Program-made: the position numbers and the translations under genes | NCBI GenBank assembly: GCA_014843695.1 | Contig: CM026401.1 | Span: 49,650,430-49,714,429 of the forward strand | Source of the DNA: Archivesica marissinica | Lineage: Eukaryota; Mollusca; Bivalvia; Venerida; Vesicomyidae | Reading direction: 5' to 3' | Length of the DNA: 64,000 bases | Part shown: piece by piece, positions 36,101 to 43,114 of the stretch | How positions within the stretch are numbered: the first letter of the stretch is position 1 | How the letters are laid out: each line of letters opens with the position of its first letter | Notes under the pieces: model-generated | The model's database searches: none | The model's input: only the letters and a program-made list of their open reading frames with translations | Told to the model about the DNA's origin: nothing

Positions 36101-37629
36101 TGCGTTTTCAACTTCACGAATTTACGATTTCAACTTCACGAATTCACAATTTCAATTTCACGAATTTACGATTTCAACTTCACGAATGTACGATTTCAAC
36201 TTCACGAATTCACGATCACAGCTACACGAATTTACGATTTCCTCTTCACTAATTCACCAGTTCAACTTCACGAATGTACGATTTCAACTTCACGAATTCA
36301 CAATTTCAACTTCACGAATTTACGATTTCAACTTCACGAATTTACGATTTCAACTTTCACGAATGCATGCATGATTTCAACTTCTACTAACAAGGATCTC
36401 CTAATCTATACTTCCGGAAATAACATTTTCGAGGAACAATGTATATTATGTGTAGACCTTGTATCTTGTGAAGTTGTGTGTACGTATATTTGTAACTTGT
36501 GTATAATAACAAGATTTCTATTGCATATAAATATGTAATATAAGGACGATTGAAAACTCACTCTGCATAATACACACTCGGATAGCTGGCTTCTAGGCTA
36601 TAAAAGAATTCTCAGATCTCAAACTCACGCTCATATGATCTGATTGGTTGATTCTGGGTGTTACTGTCAGCTGAATCAATCAGACGCTTGAGACTGAGTT
36701 TTGAGATTGGAGAAAAGTTTTATAACCTCGGGGCTAGGGTAGTGTATTGAACAGACGGATATGTAGTCCAGTGGTAACACGCTGGACTGGTAATCCAGGG
36801 ATCGCAGGTTCGATCCCCCGTCTGACACTAATAAAATTAACAGTCTTTCAGATGGGACGTTAAACCGAGGTCTCGTGTCGGTGCTTTACACCGTACACGT
36901 AAAAGAACCAGAGGAGACTCTGGAATGGGTCTCTGTCTGTATTATGCACTATCTTCCAAAATCTAAAATGACTAATCTCTTCAGGAGGCGTCGCTCATAT
37001 GGGCAACCGGTAGCGACGATAAATAAAAGTAAAACACAAAGTGTATCGAGTGATTGTATATAAATGATAAAGTGCATAATTTAGTAATTAAATGTAGACA
37101 TGTTAGGTAAACATGTTGATAATAACATGAAACCCTGTCTAACATAATAGTATATACCACATCCCTGCTGGAACATCAGCGAATCATATGAAAACCAATT
37201 AATGTTGCAGAATTTCAACTACGTAAATAGATTGACCTGGCCATTTCTGGATTCCAGCTCAAGCCTGTATTTCTATGCGCACACCAGTGAAAGCTTGGAA
37301 CTAGTTCCCTAAACACAATTGGACAATTTTAATACCTATAATACGAATACATAGCAGTAATTCTTATCACATAAATTTCCATTCGTCCAGAAAAACAGAA
37401 ATTGAAGTCGTAAATTTGTGAAGTTGAAATTGAGTAATGATGAAATAGCGTTTGCCACCGAGACCGATCGTTCGTACATCGTTCGTGCATCGCTTATTGG
37501 AATGCATTCTCTTCGTATGAACTTCTTTTTTTACAGGCAGAGATGTGCTACGCATTCATAAGATATTTTCCGCGAATTGTGGGTTTTGACCAATGTCTTC
37601 AAAATGGTACCAAAAATGTGAATTGTTAA
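12713..37629 (+). CDS. Copper type II ascorbate-dependent monooxygenase (DBH/MOXD/PHM family), 7 exons, whole gene span
   Basis: Exons 12713-12886, 13482-13592, 15157-15337, 15966-16169, 17344-17469, 35429-35517 and 37537-37629 join in phase at GT-AG sites to 978 nt (325 residues and stop). The family hydroxylates a C-H bond using O2, ascorbate and two coppers, usually in the secretory pathway. All six ligands are visible: HH in the IIHHILVFGC motif, H in LLQIHWNN, HxH in YLHMHGLG and M in AEMCYAF. DSSGMRLH and the C-AARCT pair look more like DBH/MOXD than PHM. Residues 1-29 could be a signal peptide (LVLIHGLL then LILIYAVEG). No DOMON domain is seen, so the protein is about the size of the bare catalytic core. 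Several N-glycosylation sequons (NET, NNT, NFT, NDT, NGT) fit secretion. The start is inferred; an upstream exon spliced at about 12768 is possible. Intron 5 (17470-35428) contains the giant inverted repeat. The substrate is unknown. Confidence 0.87.
12982..13187 (+). mobile_element. SINE-A fragment (body and tail)
   Basis: Lacks the tRNA-like head. Contains the CCAGAGGAGACTCTGG hairpin and GGGCAACCGGTAGCGACG, ending in ACACACAC. It lies in intron 1 of the monooxygenase gene. Confidence 0.9.
13241..13457 (-). mobile_element. SINE-A fragment abutting exon 2
   Basis: Inverted SINE-A truncated at both ends. It breaks off inside the tRNA-like anticodon arm at about 13457, some 25 bp before exon 2. 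It faces the 12982-13187 copy, so the two could pair in the transcript. A SINE-C-like tail fragment (ACTTGTTTCGCAATCGAG) lies just before it, at about 13200-13240. Confidence 0.9.
13482..13592 (+). CDS. Monooxygenase exon 2 (CuH His-His site)
   Basis: Encodes 37 residues including PYHVTKFDPII and EIIHHILVFGC. The adjacent histidines match the two CuH/CuA ligands of PHM and DBH. Phase 0 at both ends. The acceptor AAACAG lies only about 25 bp from the end of a SINE-A fragment, and the donor GAG|GTAATA opens directly into a minisatellite. Confidence 0.88.
13593..14005 (+). repeat. 22-bp minisatellite (GTATTACAAATACGTTTATGTC type)
   Basis: Units alternate TATGTCGTATTACAAATA with short spacers. 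A larger unit containing GCATTAAAAACCCTTC is duplicated at about 13846-13985. The array starts directly at the exon 2 splice donor and lies wholly in intron 2. The open frames in it are not coding. Confidence 0.9.
14304..14596 (+). mobile_element. SINE-A, near full length
   Basis: Complete head to tail. The anticodon position reads GAT instead of GGT. B-box GGTTCGATCCCC is intact. Intron 2 of the monooxygenase gene. The preceding 300 bp (14006-14303) shows no recognisable feature. Confidence 0.92.
14820..15080 (-). mobile_element. SINE-B copy
   Basis: On the minus strand a tRNA-like head CTCCGTGGTCGAGTGGTTAA, a B-box GGTTTCGAGCCCC, then AAAAAGTTGGCAGTTTCTTA, the CCTGCCCAGGAAAGGTG motif and a tail CGAAATGGTG-TTGATGCAGGCG. 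Ends about 75 bp before exon 3. Confidence 0.9.
15157..15337 (+). CDS. Monooxygenase exon 3 (third CuH histidine)
   Basis: Begins GPHPCDSLDYRCGTW after the acceptor TTTCAG and runs through PPDGGVRIGKG to KYILLQIHWNN. The pattern matches the family's G-x-x-x-G...Y-x-L-Q-x-H-Y; the His is the third CuH ligand. Ends in phase 1 at ACAG|GTACAC. Confidence 0.9.
15541..15820 (+). mobile_element. SINE-A copy with a deleted tail block
   Basis: Full head and body, but the GGGCAACCGG segment of the tail is missing (CGCTCATAGCGGCGATAAAT). Intron 3. Confidence 0.9.
15966..16169 (+). CDS. Monooxygenase exon 4 (CuM HxH site)
   Basis: Starts by completing the Asp of DSSGMRLH, the opening of the C-terminal copper domain. 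It continues through IPGDRKNVLISGTC and ends in NVYLHMHGLG, whose HxH supplies two CuM/CuB ligands. Donor CTTG|GTAAGC, phase 1. Confidence 0.92.
16170..16667. other. No feature recognised (intron 4)
   Basis: Intronic sequence with no conserved frame or clear repeat. Confidence 0.5.
16668..16765 (+). repeat. SINE 3'-domain fragment, bivalve-type
   Basis: GGTCTACCTCCTACCA, CTGGAGAGTC, CATATG and GGTGCGACATTAAACACAAC occur in the order I remember for a widespread bivalve SINE tail. Related to 5100-5410. Confidence 0.55.
16789..17028 (+). repeat. 120-bp tandem duplication
   Basis: Two copies at an exact 120-bp offset (16789 and 16909), each with GGTTCGCTGATTAAATCC, ATGACGCAGTTGTCGCAC and TTTTACGTCACC. 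Each copy ends in a CAGA-C/A-GGAT-A/C-TGTAG string that is the first part of a SINE-A head. Confidence 0.92.
17013..17129 (+). mobile_element. SINE-A head only
   Basis: Complete tRNA-like head with A and B boxes and the first part of the body, then truncated. It continues from the second 120-bp unit. Confidence 0.85.
17344..17469 (+). CDS. Monooxygenase exon 5
   Basis: Encodes 42 codons: GTKAALDIQRDREVIERL, then an NYNFTKPIWHN segment and PPKIVYPG. It matches the strand region between the HxH and EMC motifs in DBH/MOXD. Acceptor GTTGTAG, donor CCCG|GTATGT, phase 1 at both ends. The giant intron follows. Confidence 0.88.
17481..17764 (-). mobile_element. SINE-A copy, 12 bp after exon 5
   Basis: Inverted, nearly full-length SINE-A beginning with GTGTGTTTTAC just inside intron 5. 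A short deletion removes part of the GAAGAGATTAGTC tail. Confidence 0.9.
18073..18112 (+). repeat. (ATT)n microsatellite
   Basis: About 13 ATT units. The surrounding 17766-18183 shows nothing else. Confidence 0.9.
18184..18416 (-). mobile_element. SINE-C, full length
   Basis: Minus-strand tRNA-like head TAGCGCAGTGGATGCGCATT with B-box GAGTTCGAGCCCC, body TGCCCTTAGGCAAGGCATTT and GGCGATGGATTCCATC, tail TTGTTTCGCAATCGAGC ending AAATTTGTAT. Copies at 44887, 61321 and elsewhere show the same order. Confidence 0.9.
18533..21125 (+). repeat. Left arm, outer unique domain
   Basis: Begins with two diverged copies of a terminal motif containing CTCTTTGGGTGAAGTGTATA. It contains a SINE-C tail (about 19044-19120), a GTCT/GTCC tract (19830-19932), a SINE-A tail (19928-20034) and a SINE-E head (about 20213-20330). 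All recur inverted in the right arm. The 139-codon frame at 20399-20818 is broken in the right arm and is not called. Confidence 0.9.
21126..26130 (+). repeat. Left arm, 42-bp minisatellite
   Basis: Units of 42 bp built on TACATTACTACAAGATATAC and ACACTATCTCACCATATC, with variants. A (TA)n run interrupts one unit near 23111. The unit length is a multiple of 3 and it lacks stops in several frames, so it gives long 14-residue-periodic frames on both strands that are not genes. Confidence 0.95.
26131..26220 (+). repeat. Start of central element X, cut by the gap
   Basis: Unique sequence after the minisatellite: CCCGCATCTTCCAACAC and ATTAGGTCGTCAGAACATG, running into N at 26221. The same segment occurs at 27801-27890. 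Confidence 0.85.
26221..27220. other. Assembly gap (1000 N)
   Basis: Exactly 1000 N, so a nominal placeholder. The 669-670 bp before it (25551-26220) and after it (27221-27890) are about 99% identical in direct orientation. Confidence 0.99.
27221..27800 (+). repeat. 42-bp minisatellite after the gap
   Basis: Direct duplicate of 25551-26130 with a few mismatches and one small deletion. Confidence 0.9.
27801..28490. mobile_element. Central inverted element X/X'
   Basis: 27801-28069 and 28070-28490 are inverted copies. Each half carries about 20-bp subrepeats of the type GACACAAGCGTTTCAGTTTC. At the junction 28053-28086 is a perfect 34-bp palindrome centred on AAACGCGTTT and bounded by GATAAAAA/TTTTTATC. 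The right half has an extra block containing GGACTCTATGGAGAATTACG. Confidence 0.85.
28491..28735 (-). repeat. Short 42-bp minisatellite block between two X' copies
   Basis: Inverted minisatellite units (GTATATCTTGTAGTAATG) separate the X' copies. Confidence 0.85.
28736..29100 (-). repeat. Second X' copy
   Basis: Repeats the X' half from the T-rich centre through GACGACCTAATGTTATGG to GGAAGATGCGGG, in the same orientation as 28087-28490. Confidence 0.88.
29101..32369 (-). repeat. Right arm, 42-bp minisatellite
   Basis: Reverse complement of the left-arm array, with the same unit variants in similar order (for example the AATTGTATGAAGATATGG and GATGAAATAGTG variants) but different copy numbers. 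Not coding. Confidence 0.95.
32370..35348 (-). repeat. Right arm, outer unique domain
   Basis: Inverted copy of 18533-21125. It has two extra blocks: about 420 bp at 33028-33447 and a partial duplication of about 95 bp near 32490-32585 (TAACTAGTTTTCTATTTATA twice). The GTCT/GTCC tract is shorter (about 34070-34112). SINE-E head at 33669-33785. Confidence 0.9.
33669..33900 (+). mobile_element. SINE-E (tRNA-derived), mirrored at about 20100-20330
   Basis: Head GTCTCCGTGGTCTAGTGG with GTTCGAACCTCG as B-box, body GGTTGGTGAGCCGCCAGC and tail GATTCGGGAAGTACTGATG. A tail fragment lies at about 35599-35640 outside the arm. Confidence 0.7.
35429..35517 (+). CDS. Monooxygenase exon 6, after the 18-kb intron
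   Basis: Completes the Gly codon and reads GEPIEMMCWYDSSTTSR then a segment ending in FGQGTK, matching the family's GD-x-x-x-x-x-C-x-Y-N/D-S region. Acceptor ATTGCAG, donor GAAG|GTAAAT, phase 0. Its phase fits exon 5 across the inverted repeat, showing the gene is continuous through it. Confidence 0.88.
35642..35857 (-). mobile_element. SINE-A, two rearranged pieces
   Basis: A head fragment (35642-35672) is followed by a second copy with internal deletions: the ATCGTCGCTACC block and the segment between CGTGTACGG and GGATCGAACC are missing. Intron 6. Confidence 0.8.
36025..36382 (+). repeat. 22-bp minisatellite
   Basis: About 16 units of CGATTTCAACTTCACGAATT-type sequence, lying in monooxygenase intron 6. 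Open frames here are periodic and not coding. Confidence 0.93.
36598..36732. mobile_element. MITE with long imperfect inverted ends (copy 1)
   Basis: Left TATAAAAGAATTCTCAGATC...CTCAAACTCACG pairs with right GACTGAGTTTTGAGATTGG...AAGTTTTATA. A second copy is at 51643-51778. Each is about 135 bp and non-coding. 36383-36597 shows nothing. Confidence 0.75.
36752..37038 (+). mobile_element. SINE-A, full length
   Basis: Complete head, body and tail; one of the cleanest copies. Intron 6. Confidence 0.93.
37537..37629 (+). CDS. Monooxygenase exon 7 (CuM Met ligand, stop)
   Basis: Begins AEMCYAFIRYFPRI after the acceptor TTTTTACAG. The EMC motif carries the Met ligand of CuM, and the family's YYP follows as RYFP. 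Ends in NVNC and TAA at 37627-37629. No clear AATAAA was found in the next 200 bp. Confidence 0.92.
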   Translation, partial: AEMCYAFIRYFPRIVGFDQCLQNGTKNVNC

Positions 37630-37694
37630 ACAGATTACAGCACAATACATTGTATTATCAAATGTTGACACTGCATACGTCTCAAAGAGTTAGT

Positions 37695-37800
37695 TTAAAC
37701 TTTATTAATTTTACAACGATTGCGAAACAAGCTTTAACACCTTATATTTATCACTCTCATTGGCGAGGATGAAGCGTAAATGTGGTCATTGCAATATATA
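37695..37800 (-). mobile_element. SINE-D tail fragment
   Basis: TTTACAACGATTGCGAAACA and CTCTCATTGGCGAGGATGA match the tail of SINE-D (41874-42123). 37801-38002 shows nothing. Confidence 0.65.
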
Positions 37801-38002
37801 TAGGCCCCGCTAGCTAACTTCATGATTAATTTCGCAATTTGTCATTAGGGTTTATAATCGCATGAGTACACGCACAACTGAAATGCAATCGTTATATTTA
37901 CACTATTTTTCTCTTTCATTAATTTGCTAAGTGCGCCATATTTTTGAAGATGAACTAGCCTGTATCTGAATCAATATAGCCATCACGAATTTGTTTCTAG
38001 TA

Positions 38003-38333
38003 CACACGTGTAATATAAGATCTCTAACCAAACCCACTCTGTGATTCCAGACAACGTCACTCCAGGCAACGTGATTCCAGGCAATATGCTTGATATGTCC
38101 TCCATTTTAAAGCTAACATGTATGTATAGGATATAAGCCGAAAACGACCCAATATGTAAAATGTTGGACTGTGTGAAGCACGTAGCGCCGAAGACAGTAC
38201 CAATAGTTTACATATTGGATCAGTTTGAGGCTTATATCTTACTTAAAACACACACTTATACAACAATATCCTACTAATTAAAATTGTTAATTTCGTATAT
38301 TTACGCGTAGTATTTAATATAATACACTGGCTT
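38003..38333 (+). repeat. 330-bp direct repeat, copy 1
   Basis: Near-identical to 38808-39138 at an 805-bp offset (shared GGCAACGTGATTCCAGGCAA, GAAGCACGTAGCGCCGAAG). The two copies flank a SINE-A piece and the FLYWCH exon. Confidence 0.93.
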
Positions 38334-38486
38334 TTTACGTTTATTTATCGTCGCTACCGGTTGCCCATATGAGCGACGCCTCCTGAAGAGATTAGTAATT
38401 ATAGATTGTTGGAGGATAGTGCAATGATATCTAGAGAGACCCATTCCAGAGTCTCCTCTGGTTCTTTTACGTGCACGGTGTAAAGG
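38334..38486 (-). mobile_element. SINE-A fragment (tail and half body)
   Basis: From TTTTTACGTTTATTTATCG to GTGCACGGTGTAAAG, then truncated. Confidence 0.88.
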
Positions 38487-38554
38487 GATTAATCCTTTTA
38501 TTCCCACTTGCTGTTGTCCAGTAGTACTCTTATTCCCACTTTTGGTTTTCATAG

Positions 38555-38659
38555 GTAAATGACCATTCCAAATTTTTGGCGAATGCACAAGTTCAAATTG
38601 AGTTTGTCCGCAACAAACGCGGTGGACAAAGTCTTGTTGTTGGTGGTTACAGGTTCATG
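38555..38659 (+). CDS. Candidate FLYWCH-domain exon
   Basis: Between the acceptor GGTTTTCATAG and the donor ATG|GTATGT is a 105-bp phase-0 frame reading VNDHSKFLANAQ then QIEFVRNKRGGQSLVVGGYRF. The F-V-x-N-x-R/K-G-x-x-x-L-V-V-x-G-Y-x-F pattern is the first half of a FLYWCH zinc finger, a domain found in some DNA-binding proteins and Mutator-like transposon proteins. The second half (W-x-C...H-x-H) is not visible downstream, so this may be one exon of a larger gene, a transposon remnant or a dead fragment. It sits between 330-bp direct repeats. Confidence 0.45.
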
Positions 38660-38807
38660 GTATGTATATATATAGTTGCTGCGTGTCTGTCCATCCGTTT
38701 GATAGTATTTGATCTTAAACACTCTTAAACACACTGCAACACAACTCCTCTTATTCCCACACCCGTTTTTACCTAATTTTATATAAGTGGGAACAATAGG
38801 GCTACAC

Positions 38808-39138
38808 CACACGTGTAATATAAGATCGCTAACCAAACCCACCTTGTGATTGCAGACAACGTCACTCCAGGCAACGTGATTCCAGGCAATATGCTTGATA
38901 TGTCCTCCATTTTAAACCTAACATGTATGTATAGGATATAAGCCGAAAACGACCCAATATGTAAAAATATTGGACTGTGTGAAGCACGTAGCGCCGAAGA
39001 CAGTACCAATAGTTTACATATTGGATCAGTTTGAGGCATATATCTTACTTAAAACACACACTTATATAACAATATCCTACTAATTAAAATCGTTAATTTC
39101 GTACATTTACGCGTAGTATTTAATATAATACGCTGGCC
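38808..39138 (+). repeat. 330-bp direct repeat, copy 2
   Basis: Second copy, with small differences from copy 1 (for example TAAAAATATTGG for TAAAATGTTGG). Confidence 0.93.
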
Positions 39139-39263
39139 TTTTGACACCAGTCCAATATTAATAATAATGGACTGCACATACTAAGGTATGACGTCACGAC
39201 AGTGTTTTAATTGTTATTAAGTTTCATTGAATGTTAGATTTAAATAAAATCGTACATTTACAG

Positions 39264-39470
39264 GACAGCCTTCCGTGGTCGAGTGGTTAAGGTCGCTGAC
39301 TTGTATGCCACTGTAACCTATCATCACTTATGGTCACTGGTTGGAGCCACTCTCAGACCGTGTTTGTTTATATGAAACAGTTGGCACTTTCTTACGGAGG
39401 TTGGTGCACCAAGTACGTGTTAACCGTTGGTGCATGCAGAGGAAAGGTGTTGCTAGGTAACTGCTCGTCG
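39264..39470 (+). mobile_element. SINE-B, interrupted
   Basis: Head TTCCGTGGTCGAGTGGTTAA and body through GGAAAGGTGTTGCTAGGTAA. It then breaks into a SINE-A tail (39466-39497). The rest of a SINE-B tail (CCAAAATGGTGCTGATGAAG) appears at about 41055-41075, so the SINE was probably split by the minisatellite element. Confidence 0.75.
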
Positions 39471-39497
39471 CTCACGCAACCGGTAGCGACGATAATT
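39466..39497 (+). mobile_element. SINE-A tail fragment fused to SINE-B
   Basis: CGTCGCTCACGCAACCGG and TAGCGACGATAA match the end of SINE-A. Confidence 0.8.
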
Positions 39498-39515
39498 ACG
39501 CATACATTTTTTTTT

Positions 39516-41035
39516 AGAACATTCACTTAGGCAAGCAAAGGCTGTACAGTTTAGAACACGATGTAACAGTGCGCTAAGCTCGAGTCCCGTAACATATACT
39601 GACCATGGTACCTGACCGTGGTACCTAACTGTGTACCTGAATGTGTACCTGACCGTGTACTGACCGTGGTATTTGACCGTGTACTGACCGTATACCTGAC
39701 CGTGGTATCTGACCTATACTGGCCGTGGTACCTGACCGTGTACTGACCGTGGTACCTGACCGTGTACTGACCGTGGTACCTGACCATGTACTGACCGTGG
39801 TACCTGACCGTGTACTGACCGTGTACTGACCGTGGTACCTGACCGTGTATCTGACCATGGTACCTGACCGTGTACTGACCGTGGTACCTGACCGTGGTAC
39901 CTGACCATGTACTAACCGTGGTACCTGACCGTGGTACCTGACCGTGTACTGACCGTGGTACCTGACCATGTACTGACCGTGGTACCTGACCGTGTATCTG
40001 ACCATGGTACCTGACCGTGTACTGACCGTGGAACAAGACCGTGGTACCTGACCGTGTACTGCCGTGGTACCTGACCGTGTACTGACCGTGGTACAAGACC
40101 GTGGTACCTGACCGTGGTACCTGGCCGTGGTGAACGTTTACCGTAACGTGGTACCTGAACGTGGTAACTGATCGTAGTACCTGACCGTGGTACCTGACCG
40201 TAGTACCTAACCGTGGTACCTGAACGTGGTAACTGACCGTAGTACCTGACCGTGGTACCTGACCGTATACCTGACCGTGGTACCTGGCCGTGTACCTTAT
40301 CGTGGTACCTGGCCGTGTACCTTATCGTGGTACCTGACAGTGGTACCTGACCGTGGTACCTGACAGTGGTACCTGACCGTGGTACCTGACAGTGGTACCT
40401 GACCGTGGTACCTGACAGTGGTACCTGACCGTGGTACCTGGCCGTGTACCTGACCGTATACCTGATCGTGGTACCTGACCGTGGTACCTGACAGTGGTAC
40501 CTGACCGTGGTACCTGGCCGTGTACCTGATCGTGTCGTGTACCTGGCCGTGTACCTGATCGTGGTACCTGGCCGTGTACCTGATCGTGTACCTGATCGTG
40601 GTACCTGGCCGTGTACCGTCATCCTGACCGTGGTACCTGGCCGTGTACCTGATCGTGGTACCTGGCCGTGTACCTGATCGTGGTACCTGGCCGTGTACCT
40701 GATCGTGGTACCTGGCCGTGTACATGACCGTGTACCTGATCGTGGTACCTGGCCGTGTACCTGATCGTGGTACCTGGCCGTGTACCTGACCGTGGTACCT
40801 GACCGTGTACCTGACCGTGGTACCTGGCCGTGTACCTGACCGTGTACCTGATCGTGGTACCTGGCCGTGTACCTGACCGTGGTACCTGGCCGTGTACCTG
40901 ATCGTGGTACCTGGCCGTGTACCTGACCGTGTACCTGACCGTGTACCTGACCGTGGTACCTGGCCGTATACTGTAGTAGTAGCTACGTGTATTTACCCCT
41001 CGCCGCCGGCGAACCATGTGGGCGAGCATACCGTA
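39516..41035 (-). mobile_element. Element carrying an expanded 13-bp minisatellite
   Basis: Flanks match 10309-10515 in reverse complement: CACTTAGGCAAGCAAAGGC on the left, CGCCGGCGAACCATGTGG on the right. The interior 39590-40975 is about 105 units of GGTACCTGACCGT with 11-13 bp variants (GTACTGACCGT, GTGTACCTGATC). The KpnI-like palindrome GGTACC recurs throughout. Open frames are periodic artefacts. Confidence 0.88.
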
Positions 41036-41079
41036 TACTGCCCGTAAACTGTCCAAAATGGTGCTGATGAAGGAGTCAA

Positions 41080-41392
41080 ACAAACTGAAAAACATTTACA
41101 GGAAAGTGCTTTACACATCGTGAATACTAATGAGTGTGTTGTGAAGTCAATGAATCTACAGGCATCCGGCGGATATACCCTGACGCCACCCCCACCCCCA
41201 CAGGGTTACTACACCCCAGGATCATGTTACAACCCAAAATACAATGTAGCATCAATCAAATATCATTACTAGTGAGAAACACATATTTCTGCTGCTTATG
41301 ATTACTATCGTGTGGTTCCTATATGCACCATTGATACTACCCTACAATGAGATCATTTTTGGCGATGTTTATTCACTGAATTCTATAAGATT
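41080..41392. other. No feature recognised
   Basis: No conserved frame or repeat seen, apart from a short CCACCCCCACCCCCAC run. Confidence 0.5.
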
Positions 41393-41682
41393 GTTTAACG
41401 TTTATTTATCGTCACTACCGGTTGCCCATATTAGCGACGCCTCCTGAAGAGATTAGTCAGTTTAGATGTGTTGTAGGATAGTGCAATGATACAGACAGAG
41501 ACCCATTCTAGAGTCTCCTCTGGTTCTTTTACGTGCACGGTGTAAAGCACCGACACGAGACCTCGGTTTATGATGTCCCATCTGAAAGACTGTTAATTGT
41601 ATTGGGGTCAGACGGGGAGTCGAACCTGCGACCCCTGGATTCCCAGTCCATCGTGTTAACCACTGGACTATAGATCCGTCTG
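41393..41682 (-). mobile_element. SINE-A, full length
   Basis: Complete inverted copy. The anticodon-loop position differs (GGGAATCCA on the minus strand). Confidence 0.92.
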
Positions 41683-41873
41683 TAATTCACAAACATGAAC
41701 TGGCGAGATTTCAGTATGAACAATTTGTAGTATTCTGTGCCTTTCTATATCTCAGTGTGTCCAGCACATTCTAAATAAATGCGGTTTGAGGTTTTAAATG
41801 ATTAACAATGTTCTATTTATAGCATTCAACATGTCTTGACATTTTACACCGAAACCGACACATATACTACTAA

Positions 41874-42123
41874 AAGTTTAAACTTTATTTATATTACAAT
41901 GATTGCGAAAAACAAACTGTAACAACTTATATTAATCGCTCTCGTTGGCGCGGATGACAGCGTATTTATGGTCATTCGTGTGGGAAGAAACCGAGTACCC
42001 GGATAAAACCCACCTGTCCGATCTGGCGACCACCGTACCATCTCACATACTTCCCGGTCCGAGGATCGAACCCGGGCTGCATTGGTGAGAAGCGAGCATG
42101 CTAACCACTGCGCTAATCGGACT
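41874..42123 (-). mobile_element. SINE-D, full length
   Basis: Minus strand: head GATTAGCGCAGTGGTTAGCA with B-box GGGTTCGATCC, then GGACAGGTGGGTTTTATCC and a GGGTACTCGGTTTC block, CCAACGAGAGCGATTA, and a tail with TTCGCAATCATTG. Related fragments at 42124-42325, 49093-49250 and 37695-37800. Confidence 0.88.
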
Positions 42124-42325
42124 AAATGATTGCAAATTGTAATGGTAATATCGGATGAAAGCGTATATGTGGTCAATCATGTGGGAGGAAACCGGAGTAC
42201 CCGGAGAAAACCCACCTGTCCGATAGGGCGACCACCGTACCATCTCACATACCCGGTCCGAGAATTGAACCCGCATTGCAATGGTGAGAAAGCGAGAGTG
42301 CTAACCATTTCGTTAATCGAACAGC
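42124..42325 (-). mobile_element. SINE-D, second copy, shortened tail
   Basis: Adjacent to the first copy in the same orientation, with GGGTTTTCTCCGGGTACTCC (minus strand) and a decayed head. Confidence 0.85.
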
Positions 42326-42740
42326 CACGTGACACAAAGTTCAATGTTTGGTAAATAAATAGAATAATAATCAAGTGGACCGCTGTAGCAATACACAGTT
42401 CAGTAGACAATGTGTCCTATATATAGACATAAAATAACGAAACAAGCAAAGGCTATAATGCTAAGAGAAATGCAGTGCCATCACGTGCCAATTAAGAACG
42501 GCGTCAATCAAATAATACAGGATCATGTTACTTATTGGATAAGGTCAGTCATTCAATTCACAACAATTTGGGCTGGCTGACTGCGGAATCAACTGTACTA
42601 ACACAACACGTAGATTATTTGAACTATTCATCCATCGAGTTTGCATAGCTCGCATCGGAAAATCTAGATATCAAATAGATCCTGTTCGCACCGAGGTCGT
42701 CGAATATTGTTTCAATAAATTGTTTTAGTGGTTATATACC
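42326..42740. other. No feature recognised
   Basis: No gene or repeat supported. Confidence 0.5.
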
Positions 42741-42950
42741 TTCGTAACAAGTTCAACAGACATACATTCACTGAGTACGTTTTTACAGCTGGCTTATTTA
42801 TGGGAGGTCGGTGGTTTTATCAGGGTGCCCGTGCCTGCTTCGTAACAAGTTCAATGGTGTGAAACAGACAGACATTCACTGGATACGTTTTTACAGCTGG
42901 CTTATTTATGGAAGGTCGGTGGTTTTATCAGGGTGTCCGTACCTGCTCAG
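42741..42950 (+). repeat. About 98-bp tandem duplication, SINE-tail-like
   Basis: Two copies begin TTCGTAACAAGTTCAA at 42741 and 42839 and share ACGTTTTTACAGCTGGC and GGTCGGTGGTTTTATCAGGG. The last block resembles the SINE 3' domain at 5100-5410. Confidence 0.85.
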
Positions 42951-43114
42951 AAGACTGGGGATTCTAATATGAAGTCAAAATTCTCCAAATGTTGACATTA
43001 AGAAGAAGAATTCGTTAATAAGACTTAAACTTTACAGTGTATCGTCTATGCATGACGTACACACGGCGTTCGTCAAAATTTACCCATTTCGAACTTTCAA
43101 TAACCCATCAAATC

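Noticed and set aside
39551..41095. Frames rich in RYHGQVPRSGTT in the 13-bp repeat
   Set aside because: Periodic artefacts of the GGTACCTGACCGT array.
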